In this document: one piece after another, positions 34,942-43,741 of the stretch
How positions within the stretch are numbered: position 1 is the stretch's first letter
Layout: each line of letters opens with the position of its first letter
NCBI RefSeq assembly: GCF_022788715.1
Contig: NZ_CP085167.1
Span: 2,245,001 to 2,309,000 of the forward strand
Length of the DNA stretch: 64,000 bases
Origin: Sulfitobacter sp. DSM 110093
Lineage (GTDB): Bacteria; Pseudomonadota; Alphaproteobacteria; Rhodobacterales; Rhodobacteraceae
Reading direction: 5' to 3'
Translations under genes and position numbers: made by a program
Notes under the pieces: generated by a model
Databases searched by the model: none
What the model was told of the DNA's origin: nothing
What the model saw: only the letters and a program-made list of their open reading frames with translations

Positions 34942-36417
34942 CTATGCTGCGGCCCGATCTCCCGAAGGTTTTTCGGACTCTTCATCACCGATCGGCCCGA
35001 CCCCGCTGATCATATCTTTGATATGCATCCCGTGGGCCAGTTCACGGCCAGACCCGTTTCCCAATGGCATATCGATATAGAACGTCGTGCCAGGGCCTTC
35101 ATTTTTAAAATAGTCAATTTGCCCGCCCAAGGCTTCGATGATCCGCTTAGAAATATTCATCCCCAAGCCCGTTCCACCAACTGCGCGCTGGTCGGATGAA
35201 TCGATCTGCGAGAATTCATCAAAAACCTTCTCACGCTCTGATTCAGATAATCCAATCCCCTCGTCTATCACGCTGATACGCACCTTTTCATCCTGCGTGA
35301 CCGACGTGACCTTCACGGTCGACCCAGCCGGAGAGAACTTGGCCGCATTGGACAACAGGTTCGACATCACCTGCTGCAAGCGCTTTTCATCCGTGGCAAT
35401 GCCCGCCGCATCCGACGGCTTGGCATAGCGCAGTGTCACGCCAAGGCTCGCCGCAAAGGACTGATTAAGCTCAATCGCGTCTTCGATAATCGTCTGCACT
35501 TCAAGCGGTTCGATATCAAAGCTTATCTTGCCCGCCTCAAACTTTTGCAGGTCGAGAATTTCGTTGATGATCGAAGTCAACCGCGCCGAATTGCGCTGCG
35601 CGATCTTCAAGACCTTCTCCATCTGCGGGGTCATCTCACCCAGAACACCCGCGCAGGCCATATCAAGCGACCCTTTGATCGAGGTCATCGGCGTGCGCAA
35701 CTCGTGGCTGATGGTTGAGACGAACTCAGTCTTCACCTTAAAGGCGATCTTGGTCTTCTCGTGCTCTGCCTTCAACTCTTCCAACTGGCGCAGGTTGGTG
35801 CGGTACATTTTCATAAAGATGCGCGAACAATCGACAATGAAATACAGCACGAAAACAACGGTGAATAACTGCGTCCAAAGCTCGGACTCGATGGTCGCGC
35901 CGGTGCTCACAATATCCCAGATTGGAATGAACAGGAAAGTCGCGCCATAGATCGCCAGCCGCATCATAAGCACCGGCAGGATGTGGTGGTTGTTCATCGA
36001 CGCGAAAAGTGCCGCTGCGAATAGGAAAAACAGCGGCAAGAAATGTGTCGTCGCGCCTTGCTGCAAAGCAATACCAAGCGCGAAATAGCTGATTACCCCG
36101 GCGCTGAGCACCGTGCCGATGTAGATACGGTTCATGAACAGCCGCGCCAATCGCGGGCTGCGCCCGCGCCATCTGGTGATGCGCAGGAATAGGATGTAAT
36201 CGAAAGTCTCTGATATCGCGATCAAAATCAGCGTCGATATCGAAAGCCAAAGCTCATAATAGAAGGCAGACAAGCAAATGGCAGCCGCAAATATCATCTG
36301 CCGCTGCCAGAACAGGCTAACACCCACTTGCGAGTAGTCGCGCATCTGCTGGACCTTAGTGGCGTCCGCCAAATGTGCAGTATGAGTCGGGCGGTATATT
36401 GTTTTTTCCTGCGACAT
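34942..36417 (-). CDS. Membrane-bound sensor histidine kinase
   Basis: A 491-residue sensor kinase. About six hydrophobic segments occupy residues 40-200 with little periplasmic sequence. A short coiled linker (205-230) leads to the dimerisation domain with phosphoacceptor His238 in STISHELRTPMTS. The ATPase has N-box SNLLSNAAKFSP, G1 DEGIGL, F-box VFDEFSQID and G2 GGTGLGMNI. No receiver domain is attached and no response regulator is adjacent. It is divergent from the luxI-like gene by 212 bp. The ATG at 36417 has GAGAG upstream; an ATG at 36456 would add 13 residues. Confidence 0.88.
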   Translation of the reverse strand: MSQEKTIYRPTHTAHLADATKVQQMRDYSQVGVSLFWQRQMIFAAAICLSAFYYELWLSISTLILIAISETFDYILFLRITRWRGRSPRLARLFMNRIYIGTVLSAGVISYFALGIALQQGATTHFLPLFFLFAAALFASMNNHHILPVLMMRLAIYGATFLFIPIWDIVSTGATIESELWTQLFTVVFVLYFIVDCSRIFMKMYRTNLRQLEELKAEHEKTKIAFKVKTEFVSTISHELRTPMTSIKGSLDMACAGVLGEMTPQMEKVLKIAQRNSARLTSIINEILDLQKFEAGKISFDIEPLEVQTIIEDAIELNQSFAASLGVTLRYAKPSDAAGIATDEKRLQQVMSNLLSNAAKFSPAGSTVKVTSVTQDEKVRISVIDEGIGLSESEREKVFDEFSQIDSSDQRAVGGTGLGMNISKRIIEALGGQIDYFKNEGPGTTFYIDMPLGNGSGRELAHGMHIKDMISGVGPIGDEESEKPSGDRAAA

Positions 36418-36477
36418 CGCTCTCGTTTTCTTCGGTCGGCTGATCGGACCCGGCATTCTGCCGTTTTAAAAGGCTCT

Positions 36478-36512
36478 TAACATGTTGCATTTCGGCATCG
36501 AAGCACATGTTA
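36478..36512. repeat. Inverted repeat between histidine kinase and luxI
   Basis: TAACATGT (36478-36485) and ACATGTTA (36505-36512) form a perfect 8-bp inverted repeat with a 19-base spacer. A second one, GAAATGG (36541-36547) and CCATTTC (36561-36567), lies nearer to luxI. Both are candidate regulator sites in the shared promoter region. Neither matches the canonical lux box. Confidence 0.45.
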
Positions 36513-36575
36513 GACGCGATCTTCTCCCCTTCTACACACGGAAATGGGACATAAGTATGGCCATTTCGTGCAACT

Positions 36576-36624
36576 AGAGGTTAGCCTCTTGATAAGAGGC
36601 ATTTTTACAGCGAATTTTTGAGGC
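36576..36624 (+). promoter_or_regulatory. Leader with competing hairpins before luxI
   Basis: GCCTCTT (36584-36590) can pair with three partners: AGAGG just upstream (36576-36580), AAGAGGC downstream (36594-36600, followed by ATTTTT), or the GAGGC at 36620-36624 that holds the Shine-Dalgarno sequence. The structures exclude one another, as in riboswitch-like or attenuator leaders. Confidence 0.4.
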
Positions 36625-36629
36625 CTGAT

Positions 36630-37436
36630 ATGAGTCTGCAAGGACGGAACTTTAGTGGTAAATCTTGGCAAGATGTTCTCCCCGAACTGACGCCACAAGA
36701 CGCTAAGGCGTTGGAAGTCAAAAATAATCGCTTCCCGCGCAGGCTGCTTGGCGCCAAGGCTGCAGAGCCCGATCCCTACAGCCCAGAGGCCCTCGCCCAA
36801 GCCAACCCGTATATGCGCGCCACGACTTTGTCGTTTTTGAACATGCACCAGCACGGTGAATTATTCGTAAATTTCCTACGTGCCCGTCGGCGAATCTTCA
36901 TTGATGACAAGCAGTGGGATCTCCCTCAGGTTGATGGGATGGAGTTTGACCAATACGATACACCGCGCGCCCGCTGGATTGTGCTGCATGAGTATGGCGA
37001 AGTCATGGGGGGCGTCCGCTTGATGCCGACTACTTCTACGTGTGCGCAATATAGCTATATGCTACGTGACGCACAGTTGGGCATGCTGCCTGACATCCCC
37101 CAAGATGTGCTGTTTTTCAAAGCGCCTGTGCGCGATGACATCTGGGAAGCCACCCGTCTGTTCCTGACCAACGCTGTCCCCGCGCAGCGCCGCATTGCCG
37201 TGCAGCGTATGCTGATGAACCAAATGGCCGGTGCCGCCTATGCGATGGGCGCAAGCCATGTATTGGGGATCGTGCCCGCCACCTTTAGCCGTTGGATGAC
37301 GCGTCTCGGCCTGATGAGCGCCGTACCCGTTGGTCCCGTGCAGAACATCGACGGCGACCGCACGCAGGCGGCCTTGATGAACGTCAGCTATATCGGAGAC
37401 ATCGCCCCGACCGAAAGCACCCACACGCTACACTGA
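36630..37436 (+). CDS. LuxI-family autoinducer synthase with N-terminal extension
   Basis: A 268-residue protein. From residue 80 it matches acyl-homoserine-lactone synthases: RARRRIF (Arg86/Arg87, Phe90), Trp96, E105-F-D107-Q-Y-D110, GGVRLMPTT (Arg130) and WEATR (Glu173, Arg176). These are the residues conserved in LuxI enzymes that join an acyl chain to S-adenosylmethionine. Canonical LuxI has about 190-230 residues; here about 60-75 extra N-terminal residues precede the core. No luxR gene is beside it. It is divergent from a sensor kinase and followed by capsule genes. TGAGG lies six bases before the ATG. Confidence 0.82.
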   Translation: MSLQGRNFSGKSWQDVLPELTPQDAKALEVKNNRFPRRLLGAKAAEPDPYSPEALAQANPYMRATTLSFLNMHQHGELFVNFLRARRRIFIDDKQWDLPQVDGMEFDQYDTPRARWIVLHEYGEVMGGVRLMPTTSTCAQYSYMLRDAQLGMLPDIPQDVLFFKAPVRDDIWEATRLFLTNAVPAQRRIAVQRMLMNQMAGAAYAMGASHVLGIVPATFSRWMTRLGLMSAVPVGPVQNIDGDRTQAALMNVSYIGDIAPTESTHTLH

Positions 37437-37657
37437 CCCCCTACGATTTTTCACCGGGCGATCATGTCCTTCGCAGTTCCGTTCCTTGCCGCGCGGGACG
37501 CGCATTTTGGCCGCGCGCAGCCTGTCCCAACGAGGCTTCGCAGTGACCTTCGCCTGCATTTCGACATATTGTGGTCAAATTCAGTGATTAGACGGTTAAG
37601 ATACCTCTGATACCAGAGGCGCCAAGAGGCCGCGCTCAGCACCAACCGGAGCAGGGA

Positions 37658-38317
37658 ATGCTGGAATTTGAAAATGTGTCCAAGTCCTTTTGGACAGGAT
37701 CGCAGCACAAGGTCATTCTTGACCGGGTGTCTTTTCGCGTGAAACTTGGCCACTCACTCGGCATTCTGGCCCCAAATGGCACGGGCAAAACCACCCTAAT
37801 CAACATGATGGCCGGGCTTGAAAAACCTGATGAGGGTGAGATTAGACGTAGCTGTAACATCTCGTTTCCATTGGGTTTTATGGGCGGCGTGGTCAACAAA
37901 GTCTCTGCGATGGAGAACGCCCGCTATATCGCGCGACTTTATGGGCTCGATCCCGATTACGTCGAAAGTTTTTGCCGCTGGCTTTGCGGTCTGGGGGAAT
38001 ATTTCGATCAACCGATTGGCACTTATTCTGCGGGGATGCGGGCGCGGTTCTCTTTTGCGCTGATGTTGGCGTTAGATTTTGATATCTATCTGATTGACGA
38101 AGGCATGCCCGGCACGACAGACGTGGAGTTTAACCGCAAAGCGGGTGATATTCTGAAAGAACGGCTGCGGACCACGACGATTATCATCGTTTCGCATCAA
38201 GCCCATACGCTTGAAAAGTTCGCCCGCTCCGCCGCTGTCCTTTTGGATGGTAAATTGCATATGTTCGACACCTTGGAAGAAGCGAAACAGCTCTATGACT
38301 ACGAAACCCAAGGCTAG
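37658..38317 (+). CDS. kpsT: Capsule polysaccharide ABC exporter ATPase (KpsT-like)
   Basis: A 219-residue ABC ATPase of the KpsT/Wzt group that powers export of a polysaccharide through the inner membrane. It has Walker A LAPNGTGKTTL (about 36-46), the divergent signature YSAGMRARFSFALML typical of KpsT, and Walker B IYLIDEGMPG. The first Gly of Walker A is replaced by Ala. The permease partner kpsM is not in the window. GGAGCAGGGA precedes the ATG. The 220-bp gap from luxI holds a small CCTCTG-ATAC-CAGAGG hairpin at 37604-37619 but no clear terminator. Confidence 0.88.
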   Translation: MLEFENVSKSFWTGSQHKVILDRVSFRVKLGHSLGILAPNGTGKTTLINMMAGLEKPDEGEIRRSCNISFPLGFMGGVVNKVSAMENARYIARLYGLDPDYVESFCRWLCGLGEYFDQPIGTYSAGMRARFSFALMLALDFDIYLIDEGMPGTTDVEFNRKAGDILKERLRTTTIIIVSHQAHTLEKFARSAAVLLDGKLHMFDTLEEAKQLYDYETQG

Positions 38318-40019
38318 AAAATTTCGCATCCGCAAAGCGACGCCACCTGCGGCGTCCAACCCTGCCGTAAAGGCCGAGACGGCGCAGTCCGATGCCGCGC
38401 GCGCAGAAAGAGCCGCTAAGCTGCGCGCCGTGGCGGATGCCACGGATGTGAAACCATCCCACAGCAAAGAAGCGTTGGAACATGCCGCAAAAAGCGGCAA
38501 AGCCACCCCGCCAGAAACCAGCCGCGAGGGAGAAGTCTCCTCAGCCGGGGAGGTGTCAGCCGAGCAAGATATCGACGCGATCCGCCGCGAAGGGCTGACA
38601 GGCCGACAACTGCGCATGGCCCGCCGGGTGGCGCAGAAACACGGGCTGGCACCCACTTCGGATTTTGATGCTGTGCGTCTGTTGCGCGCCAAGGGAATTG
38701 ACCCTTTCCAACGCTCCAACATGCTGGAACTGGTGGTGCCGCAATCCGGTGATCAAGACGGGGCAGGCCTGCCTGCCACACATGGGCAGCCGGGTGCGGC
38801 GCGCGTACAACTGCCTCAAACCACGCCTGCGGGTGGTCGCGGCCTTCCCTCTACCGATGTCAGCCCGGCAGAGCGCCGCCAGCACGAGATCTCTGACATC
38901 CAGCGCGACATCACCCGCCGCCGCCGCCGCAAGGGGGCGATGCTGCTGGTGCGGCTCGCCTTTTTCGTCATGCTACCGACATTCGCAGCGGGCTACTACT
39001 TTTATAAAATCGCAACGCCGATGTATGCGACCGACAGCCAGTTCTTGATCATCCAAAACGAGGGCGGCGGAGGCACAAGCCCCTTTGGCGGCCTGCTGCC
39101 CACGCAATTTGCCAACAGTGCCGACAGCATCGCCACACAGGCCTATCTGCAATCTAAAGACGCCATGCTTCGGCTGGACGAAGACGCCGATTTCCGCGCC
39201 CATTTCGCGGATTCCGAAATTGACCCCATCCAGCGCCTAACCGAAGACCCGACTAACGAAGAAGCGTATAAAACCTATAAGAAGAACGTAAAAATCGGCT
39301 ACGATCCGACTGAAGGCGTTATCCGTATGGAGGTTATTGCCGCCGACCCCCAGTTGTCGGAAGAGTTCTCAAAACGTTTGCTCACCTATGCCGAAGAGCG
39401 GGTTAACGATCTAAGCAAACAAAAACGCGAAGACGGAATGCGCGATGCGCGTGAAGGTTATGAAACTGCGCTTCAAAATCGCCGTGATGCCCAAGAGGCG
39501 TTGATTACATTGCAGATCGACAACAACGTCGATCCCGAAGCGATGATCGCTTCGATCCGCACCCAAATCACCAGCTATGAGACCCTGTTGATCGAGAAAG
39601 AGCTCGAACTGGCGGCCCTGCTCGACAACCAGCGCCCGAACCAAGCCAAGGTCGATGGCGCGCGCGGCGATGTCCGCCGCCTGCGCGAACAGTTAACCAA
39701 GCTGCGCGAGCGGATGACCGCCGCCAACGAAGGCGAAAACTCGCTTGCTCAACAGGCCGTCGCAGCACAGCTTGCACAGGCAGATTTGGCCGCCGCTGAC
39801 ATGGTGCTACAAAGTGCGCAAACCGCAATGGATCAAGCCCGAACAGAGGCTGGGCGGCAGGTCCGCTACCTCACCGTGGCGGTCAATCCCGTGGCCCCGG
39901 ATGAGGCCACCTACCCCCGCAAGTTTGAAAACACGATATTGGCTTTCCTTATCTTTGCAGGCATCTACCTGATGCTGTCCCTGACGGCGTCCATTCTAAG
40001 AGAACAGGTAACTTCATGA
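38295..40019 (+). CDS. KpsE-like capsule export inner-membrane protein
   Basis: A 574-residue polysaccharide co-polymerase/export protein. Residues 1-200 are a charged cytosolic extension rich in Ala, Lys and Glu, with a motif LTGRQLRMARRVAQKHGLAP (about 101-120). A membrane helix spans 216-236, then a periplasmic alpha-helical region with coiled coil (about 385-530), a proline-containing NPVAPDEATYPRKF near the end, and a second membrane helix (about 548-568). E. coli KpsE has about 380 residues, so the extension is large. It overlaps kpsT by 23 bases and kdsA by four. Confidence 0.85.
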   Translation: MTTKPKARKFRIRKATPPAASNPAVKAETAQSDAARAERAAKLRAVADATDVKPSHSKEALEHAAKSGKATPPETSREGEVSSAGEVSAEQDIDAIRREGLTGRQLRMARRVAQKHGLAPTSDFDAVRLLRAKGIDPFQRSNMLELVVPQSGDQDGAGLPATHGQPGAARVQLPQTTPAGGRGLPSTDVSPAERRQHEISDIQRDITRRRRRKGAMLLVRLAFFVMLPTFAAGYYFYKIATPMYATDSQFLIIQNEGGGGTSPFGGLLPTQFANSADSIATQAYLQSKDAMLRLDEDADFRAHFADSEIDPIQRLTEDPTNEEAYKTYKKNVKIGYDPTEGVIRMEVIAADPQLSEEFSKRLLTYAEERVNDLSKQKREDGMRDAREGYETALQNRRDAQEALITLQIDNNVDPEAMIASIRTQITSYETLLIEKELELAALLDNQRPNQAKVDGARGDVRRLREQLTKLRERMTAANEGENSLAQQAVAAQLAQADLAAADMVLQSAQTAMDQARTEAGRQVRYLTVAVNPVAPDEATYPRKFENTILAFLIFAGIYLMLSLTASILREQVTS

Positions 40020-40849
40020 CACATCTGCGCATCGGAAATCTGACAGTCGGCAACGACCGCCCTCTCACCGTGATCGCTGGCCCCTGCCAGTTAGAGAGCG
40101 AAGACCACGCGCAGATGATCGCGGGCGTTCTGAAAGAAGCCTGCAACGCGGCAGGCGCGCAGTTCATCTTCAAAGCGAGCTATGACAAGGCCAACCGAAC
40201 CTCCCTTTCGGGCAAGCGCGGTTTGGGTATCGAAAAGGGTCTTCAGGTACTGCAATCCGTGGCCCGCGCCAATGACGTGCCGGTGCTGACGGATGTGCAT
40301 AACGAAGCGCAATGCGCCCAAGCTGGCGAAGTGGTCGACGTGCTACAAATCCCCGCCTTCCTCTGCCGCCAGACCGACATCCTGCTGGCCGCTGGCGAGA
40401 CGGGCAAGGCTGTGAACGTCAAGAAGGGCCAGTTCCTCGCCCCTTGGGAAATGCAAAACATCGTCGACAAAATCGAAAGCACCGGCAACAAGAACATCTT
40501 GCTGACCGAACGCGGCACGACCTTCGGCTACAACACGCTGGTTGCCGACATGCGCAGCCTGCCCCAGATGGCCCAGACAGGCTATCCGGTGGTGATGGAC
40601 GCGACCCATTCGGTCGCGCAGCCGGGAGGCAAGGGCGGCTCCTCGGGCGGTCAGCGCGAATTTGCCCCAGTTATGGCCCGCGCGGCAGCTTCCATCGGCG
40701 TCGCCGCGATCTTTATGGAAACGCATGAAGCCCCTGACACCGCGCCCAGCGATGGACCAAACATGATCTACCTCGACCAGATGCCGGGGCTGATCAACCT
40801 GCTGATGCAATTCGACGCGCTGGCCAAAAGCCACCCGCTGACATTCTAA
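40016..40849 (+). CDS. kdsA: 3-deoxy-8-phosphooctulonate (KDO8P) synthase
   Basis: A 277-residue enzyme that condenses phosphoenolpyruvate with arabinose 5-phosphate to KDO 8-phosphate, the precursor of Kdo for lipopolysaccharide and the Kdo linker of group-2-type capsules. Conserved parts include VIAGPCQLES (about residues 20-29), FKASYDKANRTS (metal and A5P site), TDVHNEAQ and DATHSVAQPGG. The ATG overlaps the kpsE-like stop by four bases. Coupling to capsule export rather than to LPS genes hints at a capsule-dedicated supply. Confidence 0.93.
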   Translation: MTHLRIGNLTVGNDRPLTVIAGPCQLESEDHAQMIAGVLKEACNAAGAQFIFKASYDKANRTSLSGKRGLGIEKGLQVLQSVARANDVPVLTDVHNEAQCAQAGEVVDVLQIPAFLCRQTDILLAAGETGKAVNVKKGQFLAPWEMQNIVDKIESTGNKNILLTERGTTFGYNTLVADMRSLPQMAQTGYPVVMDATHSVAQPGGKGGSSGGQREFAPVMARAAASIGVAAIFMETHEAPDTAPSDGPNMIYLDQMPGLINLLMQFDALAKSHPLTF

Positions 40850-40874
40850 ATTTAAACAAAAGCGAGTATTTACA

Positions 40875-42371
40875 GTGACCAAACCGGCCTCCACCGTGAC
40901 CCCGAACACTTGGGAATTTTTGCGCGATGCGATGATCACCCCGACAGGTTTCCGAGAGTATGACGCGCGCTGGAAATACCCCGATGACATCAACCTGCCC
41001 GGCATCACCGCGCTTGGTCTTGGGCTTGGCACCCAGATGCACGCACGCGGAATTGAGCCGGTCATCGCCGTTGGTAATGACTACCGCGATTACTCCCTGT
41101 CGATCAAAAACGCGCTGATGCTCGGCCTGATGCAGGCCGGGATCACGGTCAAAGACATCGGCCCAGCGTTGTCGCCTATGGCCTATTTCGCGCAATTCCA
41201 CCTTGATGCGCCTGCTGTAGCAATGGTCACCGCCAGCCATAACCCCAACGGTTGGACAGGCGTCAAAATGGGCTTTGAACGCCCGCTGACCCATGGCCCG
41301 GATGAGATGGCCGAGTTGCGCGATATCGTTCTGAATGGCCGGGGAGAGCGGCGTCCAGGCGGCGCTTATGAGTTCATCGAAGGTGTGCGCGAAGCCTATC
41401 TTGACGACCTTGTGGGTGACTTCAAAATGACCCGCAAACTCAAGGTCGTTTGCGCCACCGGTAACGGCACCGCCTCGGCCTTCGCGCCTGAGCTGTTCCG
41501 CCGCCTGGGTGTCGAAGTGGTCGATAGCCACAATCAGCTAGATTACACATTCCCGCATTACAATCCGAACCCCGAAGCGATGGAAATGCTACACGACATG
41601 GCCGACAGCGTGCGTGCCTCTGGCGCCGACTTCGCGCTTGGTTTTGACGGAGACGGTGACCGCTGCGGCGTGGTTGATGACGAAGGCGAAGAGATCTTTG
41701 CCGACAAGATGGGCGTTATCATGGCCCGCGATCTGGCCAAATTGCACCCCAACAGCACCTTTGTCGCCGACGTGAAATCCACTGGCCTCTTCGCCTCGGA
41801 TCCCGAACTGCAAAAGCACGGGGCCAAAGCCGACTACTGGAAAACAGGCCACAGCCACATGAAACGCCGGGTCAAAGAACTGGGCGCGCTGGCGGGCTTT
41901 GAGAAATCCGGCCACTACTTCCTCGCCGAGCCGATCGGCCGCGGCTATGACTGCGGCATGCGCGTTGCCGTTGAAATCTGCAAGCTGATGGACCGCAATC
42001 CGGACAAGTCTATGTCCGACCTGCGCCGCGCCCTGCCCCAGACTTGGGCCACGCCTACCATGTCGCCCTATGCCTCAGACACCGAGAAGTATGACATCCT
42101 CGACCGTCTGGTGCAAAAGCTCGTCGCCAAAGCCGAAGCTGGCGAAAAAATTGGCGGACGCGCGATTTCCGAAGTCATCACCGTAAACGGGGCACGGGTC
42201 ATGCTCGACAACGGCGGTTGGGGTCTGGTGCGGGCGTCGTCCAACACACCGAATCTTGTGGTGGTCTGCGAAAGCCCCGAGTCTGAGGCCGAGATGCGGG
42301 CGATCTTCGCCGATATCGACGCCGTGATCCGGACAGAGCCGGGTGTAGGCGACTACGACCAGTCGATCTGA
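40875..42371 (+). CDS. Phosphomannomutase/phosphoglucomutase
   Basis: A 498-residue alpha-D-phosphohexomutase that interconverts hexose 1- and 6-phosphates for nucleotide-sugar synthesis. The phosphoserine loop is MVTASHNPNGW (about residues 117-127), the metal loop is GFDGDGDRCGV (about 256-266), and the sugar-binding loop is FEKSGHYFLAE, with Lys in place of the usual Met. Start GTG at 40875, 25 bases after kdsA. It probably provides mannose- or glucose-1-phosphate to the capsule pathway. A terminator follows. Confidence 0.9.
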   Translation: MTKPASTVTPNTWEFLRDAMITPTGFREYDARWKYPDDINLPGITALGLGLGTQMHARGIEPVIAVGNDYRDYSLSIKNALMLGLMQAGITVKDIGPALSPMAYFAQFHLDAPAVAMVTASHNPNGWTGVKMGFERPLTHGPDEMAELRDIVLNGRGERRPGGAYEFIEGVREAYLDDLVGDFKMTRKLKVVCATGNGTASAFAPELFRRLGVEVVDSHNQLDYTFPHYNPNPEAMEMLHDMADSVRASGADFALGFDGDGDRCGVVDDEGEEIFADKMGVIMARDLAKLHPNSTFVADVKSTGLFASDPELQKHGAKADYWKTGHSHMKRRVKELGALAGFEKSGHYFLAEPIGRGYDCGMRVAVEICKLMDRNPDKSMSDLRRALPQTWATPTMSPYASDTEKYDILDRLVQKLVAKAEAGEKIGGRAISEVITVNGARVMLDNGGWGLVRASSNTPNLVVVCESPESEAEMRAIFADIDAVIRTEPGVGDYDQSI

Positions 42372-42397
42372 TCCTCTACGCATTCGCATCGAACGAC

Positions 42398-42428
42398 AAA
42401 GGCCCGGGGCAATGCCTCCGGGCCTTTT
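42398..42428. terminator. Terminator between phosphohexomutase gene and trpF
   Basis: AAAGGCCCGG (42398-42407) pairs with CCGGGCCTTTT (42418 onward), with an inner GGC/GCC pair around AAT and one bulge. T5 follows on the plus strand and A-rich sequence on the other side, so it may serve both convergent genes. Confidence 0.85.
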
Positions 42429-42449
42429 TACTGTTGTAGGTAACCGTCT

Positions 42450-43097
42450 TTACTTCAGTGCCGCGTCGCAGAAAGCGCGAATAAGCTCGGCATCCTTCAC
42501 ACCGGGTGCGCTTTCGACGCCGGAAGAAACATCCACCTGCCGCGCACCAGTGAGGGCAATTGCCTCCCCCACATTCGCTGCATTCAGGCCGCCTGCCAGC
42601 ATCCACGGCTTCGGCCAACGGCGGCCCGCAATGAGACGCCAGTCAAAGGCCAACCCATTTCCGCCCGGCAGCACCGCATCTATGGCCGGCTTCGCATCGA
42701 CCAACAGCTGGTCGGCGACGCTCACATATTCATTCAGGGCCGCCAGATCATCACGATCGGCCACGCCCACGGCCTTCATCACCGGCAAGCCATAGCGCGC
42801 CTTGACCTCAGCCACCCGCGCGGGACTTTCGCTGCCGTGAAGCTGCAACATGTCCAAAAAGGGTACAGCGGCCAGCAGCGCATCTAGCGCAGCGTCATCG
42901 GCGTTCACCGTCAACGCAACTTTGCAGATGCCGTCAGGCACAGCTTCGGCCATATGTGCGGCCGCCTCTAACGACAGGTGGCGCGGGGACTTTTCAAAAA
43001 AGACAAACCCAAGCGTGCGCGCGCCTGCCAAAAGGGCCGCAGGCACATCAGCAGGATCGGTCAGACCGCATATTTTTACGTTGATATTCTCAGGCAT
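42450..43097 (-). CDS. trpF: Phosphoribosylanthranilate isomerase
   Basis: A 215-residue TIM-barrel enzyme of tryptophan synthesis. It has [11 protein letters not shown] (catalytic Cys, about residues 8-18), [25 protein letters not shown] and the phosphate site [11 protein letters not shown]. It isomerises phosphoribosylanthranilate to CdRP. It ends the ihfB-lapA-trpF run, nine bases after lapA. trpB and trpA, its usual neighbours in many alphaproteobacteria, are not downstream because the phosphohexomutase gene converges here. Confidence 0.94.
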   Translation of the reverse strand: MPENINVKICGLTDPADVPAALLAGARTLGFVFFEKSPRHLSLEAAAHMAEAVPDGICKVALTVNADDAALDALLAAVPFLDMLQLHGSESPARVAEVKARYGLPVMKAVGVADRDDLAALNEYVSVADQLLVDAKPAIDAVLPGGNGLAFDWRLIAGRRWPKPWMLAGGLNAANVGEAIALTGARQVDVSSGVESAPGVKDAELIRAFCDAALK

Positions 43098-43106
43098 GGA
43101 GAGCGT

Positions 43107-43457
43107 TTAGCCCGCTTCGTCGAGAAGTGCCAGAACTTCATCCTTGCCCTCATGCTTCTCAGCCTTGAGGCGGATCACTTCACGTTCTAACCGGCGACGT
43201 TCGCGGGCCAAACGGGCCGCCTCCGCACGCTGGCCGTGCTCCCGAATCCACTCCCAGACAAAACCGACCAACAGACCTACGATGATCCCGCCGAGGATCA
43301 CGATAAACAGCGGCAACTGCACCGATGGGTTGACGGCAAACCAGCCGGAAATTTCGGTCGGAAGAACCTGCAGAGTAACGATGTTGCGGTTCGCCAAAGC
43401 GACAGAGATCAGCGCCACCGCAAAGAGTGCGATGCAGGCATAACGAATGTAACGCAT
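43107..43457 (-). CDS. lapA: LapA-domain membrane protein (DUF1049)
   Basis: A 116-residue protein with two membrane helices (about residues 4-22 and 48-70) and a cytosolic coiled coil rich in Arg and Glu (75-110). This is the layout of lipopolysaccharide assembly protein A (LapA), which works with LapB in LPS control in E. coli; no LapB gene is near. Its start overlaps the ihfB stop by one base (TAATG), so the two are coupled. Confidence 0.82.
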   Translation of the reverse strand: MRYIRYACIALFAVALISVALANRNIVTLQVLPTEISGWFAVNPSVQLPLFIVILGGIIVGLLVGFVWEWIREHGQRAEAARLARERRRLEREVIRLKAEKHEGKDEVLALLDEAG

Positions 43458-43741
43458 TAGCTTTTCCCGTTCAGCCGGTCGCGGAGCAGCTTGCCGGTCT
43501 TAAAGAAAGGCACGTGCTTTTCCTCAACGTTCACCGTCTCCCCTGTACGGGGGTTACGGCCAACGCGTGCGTCGCGCTTTTTCACCGAAAAGGCGCCAAA
43601 GCCGCGCAGCTCAACCCGATCCCCGCGCGACATCGCGCCAGTGATCTCATCGAAAACGGTGTTTACGATCCGCTCCACATCGCGTTGATAAAGATGCGGA
43701 TTGTCGTCAGCGATCTTCTGGATCAGTTCCGACCGGATCAT
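43457..43741 (-). CDS. ihfB: Integration host factor subunit beta
   Basis: A 94-residue DNA-bending protein starting [17 protein letters not shown], with the arm motif [10 protein letters not shown] (about residues 61-70). It dimerises with IhfA to bend DNA in transcription, recombination and replication. The length fits the beta subunit. It lies downstream of rpsA as in many proteobacteria, but a terminator follows rpsA, so it probably has its own promoter in the 43742-43960 spacer. Confidence 0.95.
   Translation of the reverse strand: MIRSELIQKIADDNPHLYQRDVERIVNTVFDEITGAMSRGDRVELRGFGAFSVKKRDARVGRNPRTGETVNVEEKHVPFFKTGKLLRDRLNGKS

Noticed and set aside
36418..36629. Canonical lux box upstream of luxI
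   Set aside because: The inverted repeats present do not match the ACCTGT-N-ACAGGT pattern of known lux boxes.
36630..37436. Generic GNAT acetyltransferase instead of LuxI
   Set aside because: The spacing of Arg, Phe, Trp, the acidic ExDxxD cluster and RLMPTT fits autoinducer synthases; a GNAT acetyl-CoA loop (RGxGxG) is absent.
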